From Adlercreutzia mucosicola DSM 19490 (GTDB taxonomy: Bacteria; Actinomycetota; Coriobacteriia; Coriobacteriales; Eggerthellaceae): DNA of 64,000 bases. Below the pieces are notes generated by a model, which was not told the origin of the DNA, searched no databases, and saw only the letters and a program-made list of their open reading frames with translations. The stretch lies in the NCBI RefSeq assembly GCF_000422625.1, contig NZ_AUGK01000005.1:124001-188000 (forward strand), given 5' to 3'. The stretch's first letter is position 1. Every line of letters begins with the position of its first letter. Position numbers and translations under genes: made by a program. Positions 8,293-17,024 of the stretch are shown piece after piece.

Positions 8293-10449
8293 CTACCAAG
8301 TCTGATCCCACAGGCCGTCTTCGTTCACGTGGTAGCGGCCGATCCAGGTATTGGTGGCCATAGCGCCGGAGCCAGTCACGTAGTAGTTTCCGATCCAGCG
8401 ATTGGCGGCCATGGCGCCGGAGCCGTCCAGATAGTACCAGGCGCCGTCGACGAGGCACCACCCCGTGGCCATGGCGCCGGAGCCGTGCAGATAGTACCAC
8501 GCGCCCCCGATCCACTGCCAGCCGGTGGCCATGGCACCGCTGCCGTGCAGGTAGTACCACGTACCGCCCAGGCGCTGCCAACCCGTGGCCATGGCGCCCG
8601 AACCGGTGAGGTAGTACCAGGCGCCGTCGATGTAGTTCCAGCCGGTGGCCATGGCGCCCGTGTCGGGGTACAGGTAGTACCACGCGCCCCCGATCCACTG
8701 CCAGCCCGTGGCCATGGCGCCGCTGCCGTGCAGGTAGTACCAGGTGCCGCCCGCATTGAGCCAGCCCGTTCGCATATAGCCCGCGCCATCGAAGTAGTAC
8801 CACGCGCCGTCGATCAGACGCCACGATGCGGCCGGATAACCGCCGCCGGACAGCTGATACCACCAGCCGCGCCCGTCGTGCCTCCACGCGCCTGCGGGCG
8901 GTGCCGGCGGGGCCGGAACGGGATCAGGCGCAGCGGCACCGGTGGTGGCAAGGGCACGATCGACGGCGGCCCCGGCATTCACCACACCGCGGCCCGTGTA
9001 GAGGGGCTGGCCCAAATTCGTGGCCGTATCCAGCAGCACGGCGCGCACCTGGGTGGCCGACAGCCGCGGATTGGCACTGCGCACCAGGGCCGCGACACCC
9101 GTCACCACGGGGCACGCCATGGACGTGCCGCTCATGACGTTGTAGTCGTCGCGGGTGCCGTTGACGAGCACGGAGCTGAGCACGCCCTCGCCGGGAGCCG
9201 CGATATCGCACCACGTACCGTAGTTGGAGAAGTACGAGCGCGTCGTCGTTCCCACCGTCCAAGTCTGCTGGGCCAAAGCCCGCGTCTTCTCACTCGTATA
9301 GGGAACGGAGAGATCCGATACGCTGGTCACCCCTATGACATTGCTGCAGCGCGCGGGAATAGTGGGCTTGTTGGCGCCCTCGTTGCCAGCCGCAGCCACG
9401 ATGAGCATATTGTTCTTCCGAGTCAGCTCTGTCGTGAGCTGTTCGAATGTGCGGGTAAGGCGTTGATCCGTCACGGTAAAGCCAAGACTCATGTTGACGA
9501 CCGTGCAACCGTGGTCCCGGGCGTATTCCAGGGCGAATATGAGATCCTCGAAGACGGCATTGGCCACGTAGGTGCCATCCGACTGCTGACGCAGCAACGA
9601 GAAGGCGTCGATGACCACCAGATCGACGAGCTTGTTTTGATGGAGGGTGCCTGCTGCACTGGCGACGCCCTCAACTCCCCCGTTGCCGGCCTCGGCGGCG
9701 ACGATACCCGACACATGGGTGCCGTGGCTGGAGAACTCGTTGATGGCGGCGCTGCCATTGGTGTAACCGTCGCCGCGCAGGGGAGCCTCCCACCAGTCGT
9801 CGGCGCTCGTGGGATTGTCGGGATGACGCACCTCGATGCTCTCGGGCTTATTGACGATGCGGCGCAGATCAGGATGGGTAAGCGACGCCCCCGTGTCGAT
9901 CACGGCCACCTTGGTGCGCGCCGCCGACGGACGGTTTGCCAGCGCCTCCCAGGCCTCGGGGACCTTCACATAATCGAGATACCATTGCTCGCGGCGATAC
10001 TTGTCGTCGGATGCGGTCGCCGTTGCGGGGGCTGGGTCGTCGAATAAGGCGGCCACGTAATTGGGCATCGCGCACCGCACGGCAGGATCATCCTCGATGA
10101 GAGCGGCCGCCTCCTGCACCGTCAGATCATCCGATATCTCCACCGTGGTCACCGTGCCCATGTCGAACTCGGCCTGGGGAGCGGAATTCTCCCCCTCGAC
10201 CGTTTGGGCCGCGGCGTCCTTCTGGGCCTCGGTGGCCTCGCGATCGTAGATTACGACGATCTCACCGGGAAGATATCCCAAGTCCGCAGGGTCAGTCGCG
10301 CGCTCCTGAGCGGCACGGGCGGCACCATCGGAAGCAGGCGACGCCACAGCCTGCGGAATCGCAGCCCCGGGCACGCCCGCCAGAGTCAGCAACGCGACCA
10401 CGGCGACGCACAGCACCTGCCGAACGCGGCCCCCACTCCGATGATCCAT
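8293..10449 (-). CDS. Secreted subtilisin-like serine protease (S8) with wall-binding repeats
   Basis: 718 residues from the ATG at 10449, with GAGGGAG upstream; the longer open frame is only an antisense-like extension into the next gene. Signal peptide is about 1-37 and an I9-like propeptide about 55-135. The S8 catalytic domain follows with Asp185 (VIDTGAS), His242 (SSHGTHVSG), oxyanion Asn356 (AAAGNEG) and Ser443 (SGTSMACP). A Pro-rich linker ('PAPPAPPAG') and about nine wall-binding repeats form the C-terminus (from about residue 515). All catalytic residues are present, so the enzyme should be active on the cell surface. It follows the M6-like metalloprotease by 23 nt, and its repeats resemble those of that gene closely. 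Confidence 0.94.
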   Translation of the reverse strand: MDHRSGGRVRQVLCVAVVALLTLAGVPGAAIPQAVASPASDGAARAAQERATDPADLGYLPGEIVVIYDREATEAQKDAAAQTVEGENSAPQAEFDMGTVTTVEISDDLTVQEAAALIEDDPAVRCAMPNYVAALFDDPAPATATASDDKYRREQWYLDYVKVPEAWEALANRPSAARTKVAVIDTGASLTHPDLRRIVNKPESIEVRHPDNPTSADDWWEAPLRGDGYTNGSAAINEFSSHGTHVSGIVAAEAGNGGVEGVASAAGTLHQNKLVDLVVIDAFSLLRQQSDGTYVANAVFEDLIFALEYARDHGCTVVNMSLGFTVTDQRLTRTFEQLTTELTRKNNMLIVAAAGNEGANKPTIPARCSNVIGVTSVSDLSVPYTSEKTRALAQQTWTVGTTTRSYFSNYGTWCDIAAPGEGVLSSVLVNGTRDDYNVMSGTSMACPVVTGVAALVRSANPRLSATQVRAVLLDTATNLGQPLYTGRGVVNAGAAVDRALATTGAAAPDPVPAPPAPPAGAWRHDGRGWWYQLSGGGYPAASWRLIDGAWYYFDGAGYMRTGWLNAGGTWYYLHGSGAMATGWQWIGGAWYYLYPDTGAMATGWNYIDGAWYYLTGSGAMATGWQRLGGTWYYLHGSGAMATGWQWIGGAWYYLHGSGAMATGWCLVDGAWYYLDGSGAMAANRWIGNYYVTGSGAMATNTWIGRYHVNEDGLWDQTW
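8296..8890 (-). repeat. Cell-wall-binding repeat array of the S8 protease
   Basis: About nine 60-bp units in frame, starting with a 'RHDGRGWWYQ' capping unit that is shared almost exactly with the M6-like protein, then GW..GGTWYYL.GSGAMAT units. It is very GC-rich and internally repetitive, so it is open to unequal recombination. Confidence 0.85.
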
Positions 10450-10472
10450 CGAGCACTCCCTCTCTCTTCCCA

Positions 10473-13400
10473 CTAACGGGTATTCGTCCACGCGCCGCTT
10501 CCCGTTACCCAGTAGCGGTCTTCCACCCACTGATTTGTCGCCATGGCTCCGGATCCATGGAGATAGTACCAGGCGCCCCCCGTCTGCACCCAGCCCGTAG
10601 CCATGGCGCCCGAACCGTGCAGATAGTACCACGTACCCCCGTCGCGCAGCCAACCGGTGGCCATGGCGCCGGATCCGTACAGATAATACCACGCGCCATC
10701 GACCATTCTCCAACCCGTGGCCATCGCACCCGAGCCACCATCGAGATAGTACCACGCACCGCCGCTGAACAGCCAGCCTGTGGCCATGGCCCCCGACCCA
10801 TAGAGGTAGTACCAGGTGCCCCCGTCGCGGATCCAGCCCGTTTCCATATAGCCGGCTCCGTTGAAGTGATACCAAGCGCCCTCGATCAACTGCCAGGTTC
10901 CCGCCGGATAACCGCCGGCCCAGTACTGGTACCACCAGCCGCGCCCGTCGTGGCGCCACGCCCCTGTGGGGGCCGGAGACGCCGGCGCGGGCGTCACCAC
11001 CGTGTTGCCGGTCGAGCCAGCCGAGCCAGCCGAGCCGGTCGAGCCCCCCGAGCCTCCCGAGCCGGCCGCGCCCGAGGAACCCGACGAGCTACCACTGCCG
11101 CCCCCGGACGACGAGCCGGAAGACACCGGCAGTGCTTTGTCGCCGTCGGGCATAACGTGGGACCGTACCGTGACCTTCCCCGCCGTCAGTTCGGGAAGGG
11201 CACAGAAGAGCTTGTTGCCCATCGCCGTTAAGGCCAGAGCGCCCCCGCCGGAGCACACGCGAGCGCCCACGGTGCCCGCCAGCGACAGCGAATCGGCGTT
11301 CACCTTCACGCACGAGGCCGCGCGCGGATCGGCCCCCTCCAGATAGCCCAGGTACAGGTTCTTCTCCGCCGCCACCAGCGCGCCGCCCAGCGATGCGGTC
11401 GCCAGACTGCTCAACGTCGCCCGAGCGGCCAGGACGCCATCAGCGCCCACGCGCGCCAACTGCGCGCTCTGGAACGTGTAACTGTACAGGTAGATGGCGC
11501 CCTTGAACGACGTGGCGCTCAAAACCGAGGAGATCTGATCGAACACCTTGGTCTTCTTCCATACAGCACCCGTCTGCAAGAAGAGGCTCGTCGAGCCGGC
11601 GCCGGTGTTCTCCCCCACGGCCACCGCCATCTTCCCCGCTCCGTTGAAGAGCACCGCGTTGGCAGGATTCGTCACGCGCATGGACGAGCCCCGGGACACA
11701 AGCCCCTGGCCCACCTCGTAGGCTTGAAGCGTCGATGCCGAGGGGGCCGCCAGGGCCACCAGCTTCGGTCCCACCGAGGCCAGCGGCGTCTGCACCACGT
11801 TCGCCACCGAGGGAACCGATCCCACATCCGCCCAGCGCGCACCGTCGAACCGCTTCACCACCAAACGTCCCGTGGGCGAGCCTGACGAGGTGGACGACTG
11901 TCCCGCCAGATACAGCGATCCGCCGTGCCAGCACAAGGTGGGCTGCACGATGCCCGACAGCTGAACGCCCACGGCCGACCAGCGCGTGCCGTTGTGCCTC
12001 CACACGCGGCAAGAGCCGGTACGCTCGTCGGCCGCCGCGATGTAGAGTGTCGTACCATCGGTGACCACGGCCGTAGCGGGAGAGGACGCCGTCGCGAAGG
12101 GCACCGTGCCGTTGGCATCCGTCACCGGCGACCACACGCCCAGATCATCGCCACTCGGACAAGTGGCGGTGAACGTAATGGAGTCGGCCGTCTGGCCCGT
12201 CACCGTAAAGACGAGGCCCGAATTCTGTCCGTCGGAGAAGGTGACGGCGCCCTCGGCGAGGCCCTTGGCCATGTCAGACGTACCGAGCACTTTGCGCCCG
12301 GCCATGCTCAGCTGGGCGTTCTTGATGTCGCCCATGCCATCGCCGCGCACGCCTGTCGTCGTGGTCTCGCCGCTGCGATAGAGGTACACGTAGTCTTTCC
12401 CGCCCTTGTTGCCGTTGCTGTCGGCTTTGACGGCGGGGTTGACGCGGTACACGATGAGTCCCGAACTGCCGATGGTCAGCCCGGTGGCATCGGAATGGTC
12501 GAGGGAGAAGATATCGGCCTCTGTCGTAGTCGCCTTGCGGTATTCGGCAACGAAGTATTCCGTGGGATTCACTGGCGACTTGAACACGACGGCCTGCTGC
12601 CTGCCCGAACCCGGGGCGTACAGCGTATGGGATCCTGGCTGTCGTTCCGACAGCGTGAGCCATCCGCAATCTTGACGGGTGATGGCCAAAGGCCACATCA
12701 GATACCGCGTGCCGTGTTTGGCCATGATGTCCCACACACCAACAGGCTGCGGCGTGCCGTCAGACGTCGCTGCCGCGATGCGGTAGAGGTCCTTCGCCCC
12801 CTGGGTGTGCATCGTCTCATGGGACAGCGTTCCCACAAACGCGAGGTTCGCCGTGTTGACCAGCGTGAAGCTGCTCACCTTCGACTGCGTGCCGCCCGAC
12901 CCCACCACCTTGGCGTTGCCGAGAAAACCCTGGCGCGACCAGAGGCTGCTGTTGCTGCCGATGGCCACGCCGTCGATCTTGCCGTTCCCCACCTCGGGGA
13001 TGACCAGCACATTATCCACGCAACCGTCGCCGTCCATATCGAGCGATCGCCAGTTGAACGAGGGGTAGGCCGCCGCAAAGGCATCCACCGCCGCCGCAAC
13101 GACCGTGTCGGGAGTTCCCTCGGAATAGCTCTTGATCGAGTCGGGAAGGGTCAGATAGGCCACCTTGCCCGTGGCGCCGTCGGTCTGCGGGCTCACCGAT
13201 TCCAGACGGCACTGGCCCCCCGACACCGTCTTCATATAGGAATAGACCGACTGCAGCTCGGCGGTGGTCTGGTCTTTCGCGTTCAGGTTGCGCAAGGTCC
13301 AGTCCCACTCGGTACGGTACTTGGCCGCCTCCGAGGGTACCGTCGTGGAATAGGACCGGTTCAGCCCGTCGTTGTTGTCGCCTGTGGTGTCGCCCGCAAA

Positions 13401-13562
13401 GCGCACCACGATGACCAACTGCTTCATGTTGGCATCGGTGATGCCGCTCTGATAGTCAGCAGCCCAAGCCGGGACGGCCGGAGCGAGGGAAAGAAGAGCG
13501 GAGGCCAGCAGCATTGCCGCAAACAGTGGAATATTGCGGAACCGTGTGCTCGACGTTTTCAT
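10473..13562 (-). CDS. Secreted M6-like (immune inhibitor A type) metalloprotease with wall-binding repeats
   Basis: 1029 residues from the ATG at 13562, with GAAGGAA upstream and a signal peptide ending PAWAA (about residue 35) directly after. An 'SHETMHTQGAKDLYR' segment near residue 245 supplies the zinc HExxH motif. The acidic 'DMDGDGCVDN' loop, as in M6/immune inhibitor A-type peptidases, precedes it. The middle (about 400-850) is a long Ser/Thr/Gly-rich, probably beta-structured region of unknown role. A Gly/Ser linker and about eight wall-binding repeats end the protein. Family knowledge: M6 enzymes degrade host or bacterial proteins outside the cell. The HExxH context (HETMH) is slightly unusual compared with HE[YF]GH, so activity is likely but not certain. 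Confidence 0.88.
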   Translation of the reverse strand: MKTSSTRFRNIPLFAAMLLASALLSLAPAVPAWAADYQSGITDANMKQLVIVVRFAGDTTGDNNDGLNRSYSTTVPSEAAKYRTEWDWTLRNLNAKDQTTAELQSVYSYMKTVSGGQCRLESVSPQTDGATGKVAYLTLPDSIKSYSEGTPDTVVAAAVDAFAAAYPSFNWRSLDMDGDGCVDNVLVIPEVGNGKIDGVAIGSNSSLWSRQGFLGNAKVVGSGGTQSKVSSFTLVNTANLAFVGTLSHETMHTQGAKDLYRIAAATSDGTPQPVGVWDIMAKHGTRYLMWPLAITRQDCGWLTLSERQPGSHTLYAPGSGRQQAVVFKSPVNPTEYFVAEYRKATTTEADIFSLDHSDATGLTIGSSGLIVYRVNPAVKADSNGNKGGKDYVYLYRSGETTTTGVRGDGMGDIKNAQLSMAGRKVLGTSDMAKGLAEGAVTFSDGQNSGLVFTVTGQTADSITFTATCPSGDDLGVWSPVTDANGTVPFATASSPATAVVTDGTTLYIAAADERTGSCRVWRHNGTRWSAVGVQLSGIVQPTLCWHGGSLYLAGQSSTSSGSPTGRLVVKRFDGARWADVGSVPSVANVVQTPLASVGPKLVALAAPSASTLQAYEVGQGLVSRGSSMRVTNPANAVLFNGAGKMAVAVGENTGAGSTSLFLQTGAVWKKTKVFDQISSVLSATSFKGAIYLYSYTFQSAQLARVGADGVLAARATLSSLATASLGGALVAAEKNLYLGYLEGADPRAASCVKVNADSLSLAGTVGARVCSGGGALALTAMGNKLFCALPELTAGKVTVRSHVMPDGDKALPVSSGSSSGGGSGSSSGSSGAAGSGGSGGSTGSAGSAGSTGNTVVTPAPASPAPTGAWRHDGRGWWYQYWAGGYPAGTWQLIEGAWYHFNGAGYMETGWIRDGGTWYYLYGSGAMATGWLFSGGAWYYLDGGSGAMATGWRMVDGAWYYLYGSGAMATGWLRDGGTWYYLHGSGAMATGWVQTGGAWYYLHGSGAMATNQWVEDRYWVTGSGAWTNTR
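10476..10970 (-). repeat. Cell-wall-binding repeat array of the M6-like protease
   Basis: About eight tandem ~20-residue units with the same capping unit as the adjacent S8 protease. One unit has an inserted Gly ('LDGGSGAMAT'), a sign of unit-level drift. The array is preceded by a low-complexity Gly/Ser stretch. Confidence 0.85.
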
Positions 13563-13919
13563 ACCTATTCCTTCTCGAAAGACACCGTTAGCAGAAATTC
13601 GATCACGCTGCCTATGGTAAAATACTGAATGTCCCATTGGCACCATGTGACTCACACATCTTTGCGGGAAGAAGAGGGGCATCTACGAACGTCAGGAACG
13701 ACTGCCGACGAAAGATTGCCTATAGGTCACGAACGCGTGACTCCGCCGGATCGTTTTGGGCGCCCAACAAAGTGGAGCGCCCAAAACCTCGTTCAGTACG
13801 TTGCCGAGCCATAGCTCCTCGCTCCCTTCTTGGGCTTCCTTAGACTTCGTCAATCCCAATTCGCCGATTCGGCGACGGAACGCATCTGGATCCTCTATGT
13901 CGTAAGTCCCACCAATCGT
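13563..13919. other. Intergenic stretch with an in-frame open extension and an 11-bp inverted repeat
   Basis: No independent gene is seen. On the minus strand the frame of the upstream DUF4422-GT2 gene stays open for 75 codons after its TAG stop (13920-13922), until TGA at 13692-13694, with protein-like composition. Inside this part lies a perfect 11-bp inverted repeat (13753-13763 with 13777-13787, 13-nt loop) with no U-tract on either side, so it is not a classical terminator. The remaining ~130 nt should hold the leader of the M6-like protease, but no clear promoter is recognised. Confidence 0.4.
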
Positions 13920-15908
13920 CTAATCAGCAAGGTGCTCCGACACAGGCCAATCCCCCTCGGGCAGAGCACCACGCGCTTCCCGGTCCTCGCAGTGTTCAAA
14001 CATTGTACGATCCCAATCGCGCGCAAACTCGAGTACCGCTAGATAATCAGCGAATGCCTCGTTGCGGGCCTCGCCCGACAATGCACGATAGCTCCAGCGC
14101 AAATAGCCAAGAGCCCAGTTCACGCACTCAGCATCAAGCCCCCTGCTCCATGCAGGCAACTGTGCCAGCCTATCGCGAATGGCTTCGAAAGCAGCATAGA
14201 TACTGTGGGGAGGAGTGGGACGAGTGTCATTGATGGACCCAGAACAACACCGGCGGGAGACAAGCACCTTGGAAACGAAAGCAATGCGATCGGCCAGAGC
14301 AAGAGCTGTGAACACGAAAGCAGCATCGCTAGCAGAGCCGAAAGATTGGAACGACATGTTATTTTTCCGAATGAAATCAGTGCGAAAAAGCTTGTCCCCA
14401 GGCCAAGACGTGCTTACTGAAAATATACGCCCACGCATATCATCAGCAGTGTGCACCCTAGCAAGATCAACGCCAAAGGGACCGAGATTCTCGTCAGTCG
14501 GGTTAGTTGGATCCGTGCAGAACGATGAGGCCCGACACATCGTGACATCGGCACGTGCTTCCAACGCCCGCTCCAAAAGAAGCTGCACCATGGTCGGAGC
14601 CATCAGGTCATTGTCGTCGAAGAATAGCAGGTATTCACCCCGCGCCAGTTCCACACCTCGGTTACGAACCTCTTCCGCACTGCCTTTCTCCCACGCTATC
14701 GCGCTGAAACGGTCATCAGTACGGACAAATTCCTCCACAAATGCCCACGTATCATCGGCTGACCCATCATAGACCACAACGACCTGAAGATGTCCGTGAG
14801 TCTGAGTCTGAATGCTCTCCAAGCACGGAATCACATAGTCCCGGAGATTGCGCACGGGTACGATCACCGTAACCAGCGTGGACGCCGCCTCGGCAGACTC
14901 GGGGGAGGTCGGCGCCACTTCCGTAGAGGAAGCTTCTTGGGCTTCTTCGCGCAAAACGCTCGCAAGCATACGCTTTACCTTGGCAAGACCGCGTCGTACG
15001 AACGATCTGCCAAACACGGAGCCGCCCTCTCGAGTAGTATCGGAAACAGAAGCGCCAGGAGCCGTCTCAAAGAAAAAAGTAAGGGGGACTTCCCTTATCC
15101 GCGTCGCCCCTCCATCACGGAGCTTTTCCACGTAAGCGCTGAACAGCACCTCACCGAGATAGCCGCAGATGCGCATCTGCGTAGGCGTGCGATTGTTGTA
15201 ATCAAACAGCCTATCGAAGGCGAGCAGCACATCGAATTCGTAAGCGCACAGCTCATCGAACAGATCACGTCGTAAGATAAAGCAGTTGTAGCCGATATAG
15301 TCAGAGCCGTCCAGGTAGCGCCTCACATAGGGAGCGTAATCGGGCTGACGTTGCTCCACCACATCGAGAAATAGGTCGAAACTGGCATGATCAACCAGTT
15401 CGTAGGCCTCCATATGGGAGCGAATGGTGTTTTGCGGCCCGTGGGGAGTCGGCACACCAATAACGCTCCACCTTGGAGGAACAATGGCATCAGCCTGGGT
15501 GATTGCATCTAAGATAAGAGCTTCGTCCGCAAGACGATATTCGGCAATAGTCGCTTCATCGAGCAAGGGAAGCTCGATCTGGGCGTGATCATTGGCCCGG
15601 TGAGACTTGCCATCAAAGCAGAAGAAGCGCCGATAATGGCATTGCCCTACATAGGGAGCTTCGTCGGCGCTCAGATTCTTCCACGCCCAATACTGTCCAC
15701 TCATTTCCGAGAAAGAAAAATTACGACTTGAAATGTTGTCGCCATCATTGTCGGGTACTGCGCCGGGAAGAGCCGCATCAGCAAATCGAGCGCCCACGTG
15801 GACGGGGAGGAACACCTTCGATGGAGGAATGACCGAGGGTTTGTGGCATGAAACGAGTATTTTCACGTCACCGGTATCGGTCGCTCCCGACGAGACGGAA
15901 TCAACCAT
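13920..15908 (-). CDS. Two-domain glycosyltransferase: DUF4422 + GT2
   Basis: 662 residues. The first ~280 residues match the DUF4422 pattern ('ILVSCHKPS' at the start, 'MSGQYWAWKN', 'YVGQCHYRRFF', 'YIGYNCFILRR'), a family found in capsule loci and thought to be glycosyltransferases. After a linker of about 60 residues, a GT2 domain starts with 'VTVIVPVRNLRDYVIPCLES' and continues to 'YLLFFDDNDLMAP'. The usual DxD appears here as DDND. GAAGGGA lies before the ATG, inside the end of the upstream gene (3-nt gap). The domains may add consecutive sugars. The stop is followed by an unusually long in-frame open stretch (see findings). Confidence 0.85.
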   Translation of the reverse strand: MVDSVSSGATDTGDVKILVSCHKPSVIPPSKVFLPVHVGARFADAALPGAVPDNDGDNISSRNFSFSEMSGQYWAWKNLSADEAPYVGQCHYRRFFCFDGKSHRANDHAQIELPLLDEATIAEYRLADEALILDAITQADAIVPPRWSVIGVPTPHGPQNTIRSHMEAYELVDHASFDLFLDVVEQRQPDYAPYVRRYLDGSDYIGYNCFILRRDLFDELCAYEFDVLLAFDRLFDYNNRTPTQMRICGYLGEVLFSAYVEKLRDGGATRIREVPLTFFFETAPGASVSDTTREGGSVFGRSFVRRGLAKVKRMLASVLREEAQEASSTEVAPTSPESAEAASTLVTVIVPVRNLRDYVIPCLESIQTQTHGHLQVVVVYDGSADDTWAFVEEFVRTDDRFSAIAWEKGSAEEVRNRGVELARGEYLLFFDDNDLMAPTMVQLLLERALEARADVTMCRASSFCTDPTNPTDENLGPFGVDLARVHTADDMRGRIFSVSTSWPGDKLFRTDFIRKNNMSFQSFGSASDAAFVFTALALADRIAFVSKVLVSRRCCSGSINDTRPTPPHSIYAAFEAIRDRLAQLPAWSRGLDAECVNWALGYLRWSYRALSGEARNEAFADYLAVLEFARDWDRTMFEHCEDREARGALPEGDWPVSEHLAD

Positions 15909-15911
15909 GGG

Positions 15912-16913
15912 CTATCCCTTCAACGCAAATCGATCAGCATGCGCCTCATAGTACTCAAGCATAGCGGCCGTTTGCGGCCCATAGCCCAAGTGCCCCACCA
16001 AGCTGTTCTCGCACACTACGATGGCGCGGCCCGTGAACATCGCGTAATGGCAGATATGCTCCTCGTCGTCACCAATGCCGTAGCTGCTTCCCACAAACGT
16101 GAGAGGAAACTTACCGAACGATTCCCACGCCTTGCGCGTGAAAAGAATGGCACCGATGCTGAAACGCATCGGGCACACCGATATAGTCAGCGGCTCAGCA
16201 GCGAAACGAGTGTTCAGGGTGTCGATGTCACGCAAGACCTCACGAGTCTCACCCCACAGATAGCGAGCCACAGCGGAGCTCTCCAACACATCATTGCTAT
16301 GGTTAAGCCCGTCGGTATATTTCATGTTGGTCAAACCCGTCGCGGCAAAATCCTCCGTCAGGCCCACTTTGTCAAGCAGCCGCAAATGCCCGTAACAGTT
16401 GACGTTAATGAGCGGCGACACAAAAGCGGGCACGTAGGGCGTGGAGGATTCAGTGTACTCATAGGCTTCTCTGAGCTTTTCAAAGAAGCCCTCGGTGAGA
16501 AACATATCCTCGTCTAACTTGTAAATCCAGCGCGCATGGGGATGCTTCTCGATGGCGAGATTCTGCACTTGCGAAAGATGGTTCACCTCTGTCGAGAGAT
16601 ACGACCATCCGTGCTCGGCGGAAATACTTTGCAGCTTTTCGTTCACCAATCCGCTCGTCATAATGCAAACGTCTATATCCTCTGGCGCAAAGAGGGCAAG
16701 GCGACCGAACACTTCTTCCCAGAGAGGCTCCTTATAGCCCGCAAGAACAATGCACAACTTATCGGAACCAGTACTACGATCGATGAAGTTGTAAGCAGTA
16801 TCGGCAACTTTGCGATAATTCGCCCGGTTGCGCATCACTCGACGAACCTTACGGACCGCCCGGCCCGCAAAGCCATCGCCCAATGTTCTTTTTGCCATAT
16901 TTACGACCGACAT
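15912..16913 (-). CDS. Putative GT-A-fold glycosyltransferase
   Basis: 333 residues with GAGGGAG before the ATG. A short basic N-terminus leads into 'KLCIVLAGYKEPLWEEVFGR', a nucleotide-binding-like start. 'WIYKLDEDMFLTEGFF' contains an acidic DED motif of the sort used for metal-sugar nucleotide binding. There is no signal peptide or membrane span. I do not recognise the exact family. Its position, tightly coupled to the DUF4422-GT2 gene and downstream of a DUF6541 membrane protein, makes a sugar transferase in a surface glycan pathway the best reading. Confidence 0.65.
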   Translation of the reverse strand: MSVVNMAKRTLGDGFAGRAVRKVRRVMRNRANYRKVADTAYNFIDRSTGSDKLCIVLAGYKEPLWEEVFGRLALFAPEDIDVCIMTSGLVNEKLQSISAEHGWSYLSTEVNHLSQVQNLAIEKHPHARWIYKLDEDMFLTEGFFEKLREAYEYTESSTPYVPAFVSPLINVNCYGHLRLLDKVGLTEDFAATGLTNMKYTDGLNHSNDVLESSAVARYLWGETREVLRDIDTLNTRFAAEPLTISVCPMRFSIGAILFTRKAWESFGKFPLTFVGSSYGIGDDEEHICHYAMFTGRAIVVCENSLVGHLGYGPQTAAMLEYYEAHADRFALKG

Positions 16914-16952
16914 GCGCTCTCCCTCAAACTATTAAAATCGAACAGCAATTCC

Positions 16953-16958
16953 ATTATC
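16953..16958 (-). promoter_or_regulatory. Candidate extended -10 promoter for the 16913-13920 gene pair
   Basis: On the minus strand TGC-GATAAT (a TGn extended -10, 5/6 to TATAAT) lies about 40 nt before the ATG at 16913. No good -35 box is present, which extended -10 promoters tolerate. It would give a leader of about 33 nt. Confidence 0.35.
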
Positions 16959-17024
16959 GCATAGGTGCCCAATTTGCTCCGACGCCGCCTCCTAAAAGCC
17001 GGTATCGTTCGGCGCGGTTGTATT

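Noticed and set aside
8263-10047. A 594-codon open frame on the plus strand
   Set aside because: Antisense to the S8 protease; Gly/His/Val repeats are a mirror of the wall-binding repeats.
10450-10959. Longer form (888 residues) of the S8 protease starting at 10959
   Set aside because: The added 170 residues are an out-of-frame reading of the M6-like repeats. The ATG at 10449 has a ribosome site and a signal peptide.
11925-13628. A 567-codon open frame on the plus strand
   Set aside because: Antisense to the M6-like protease; Arg/His-rich, no ribosome site.
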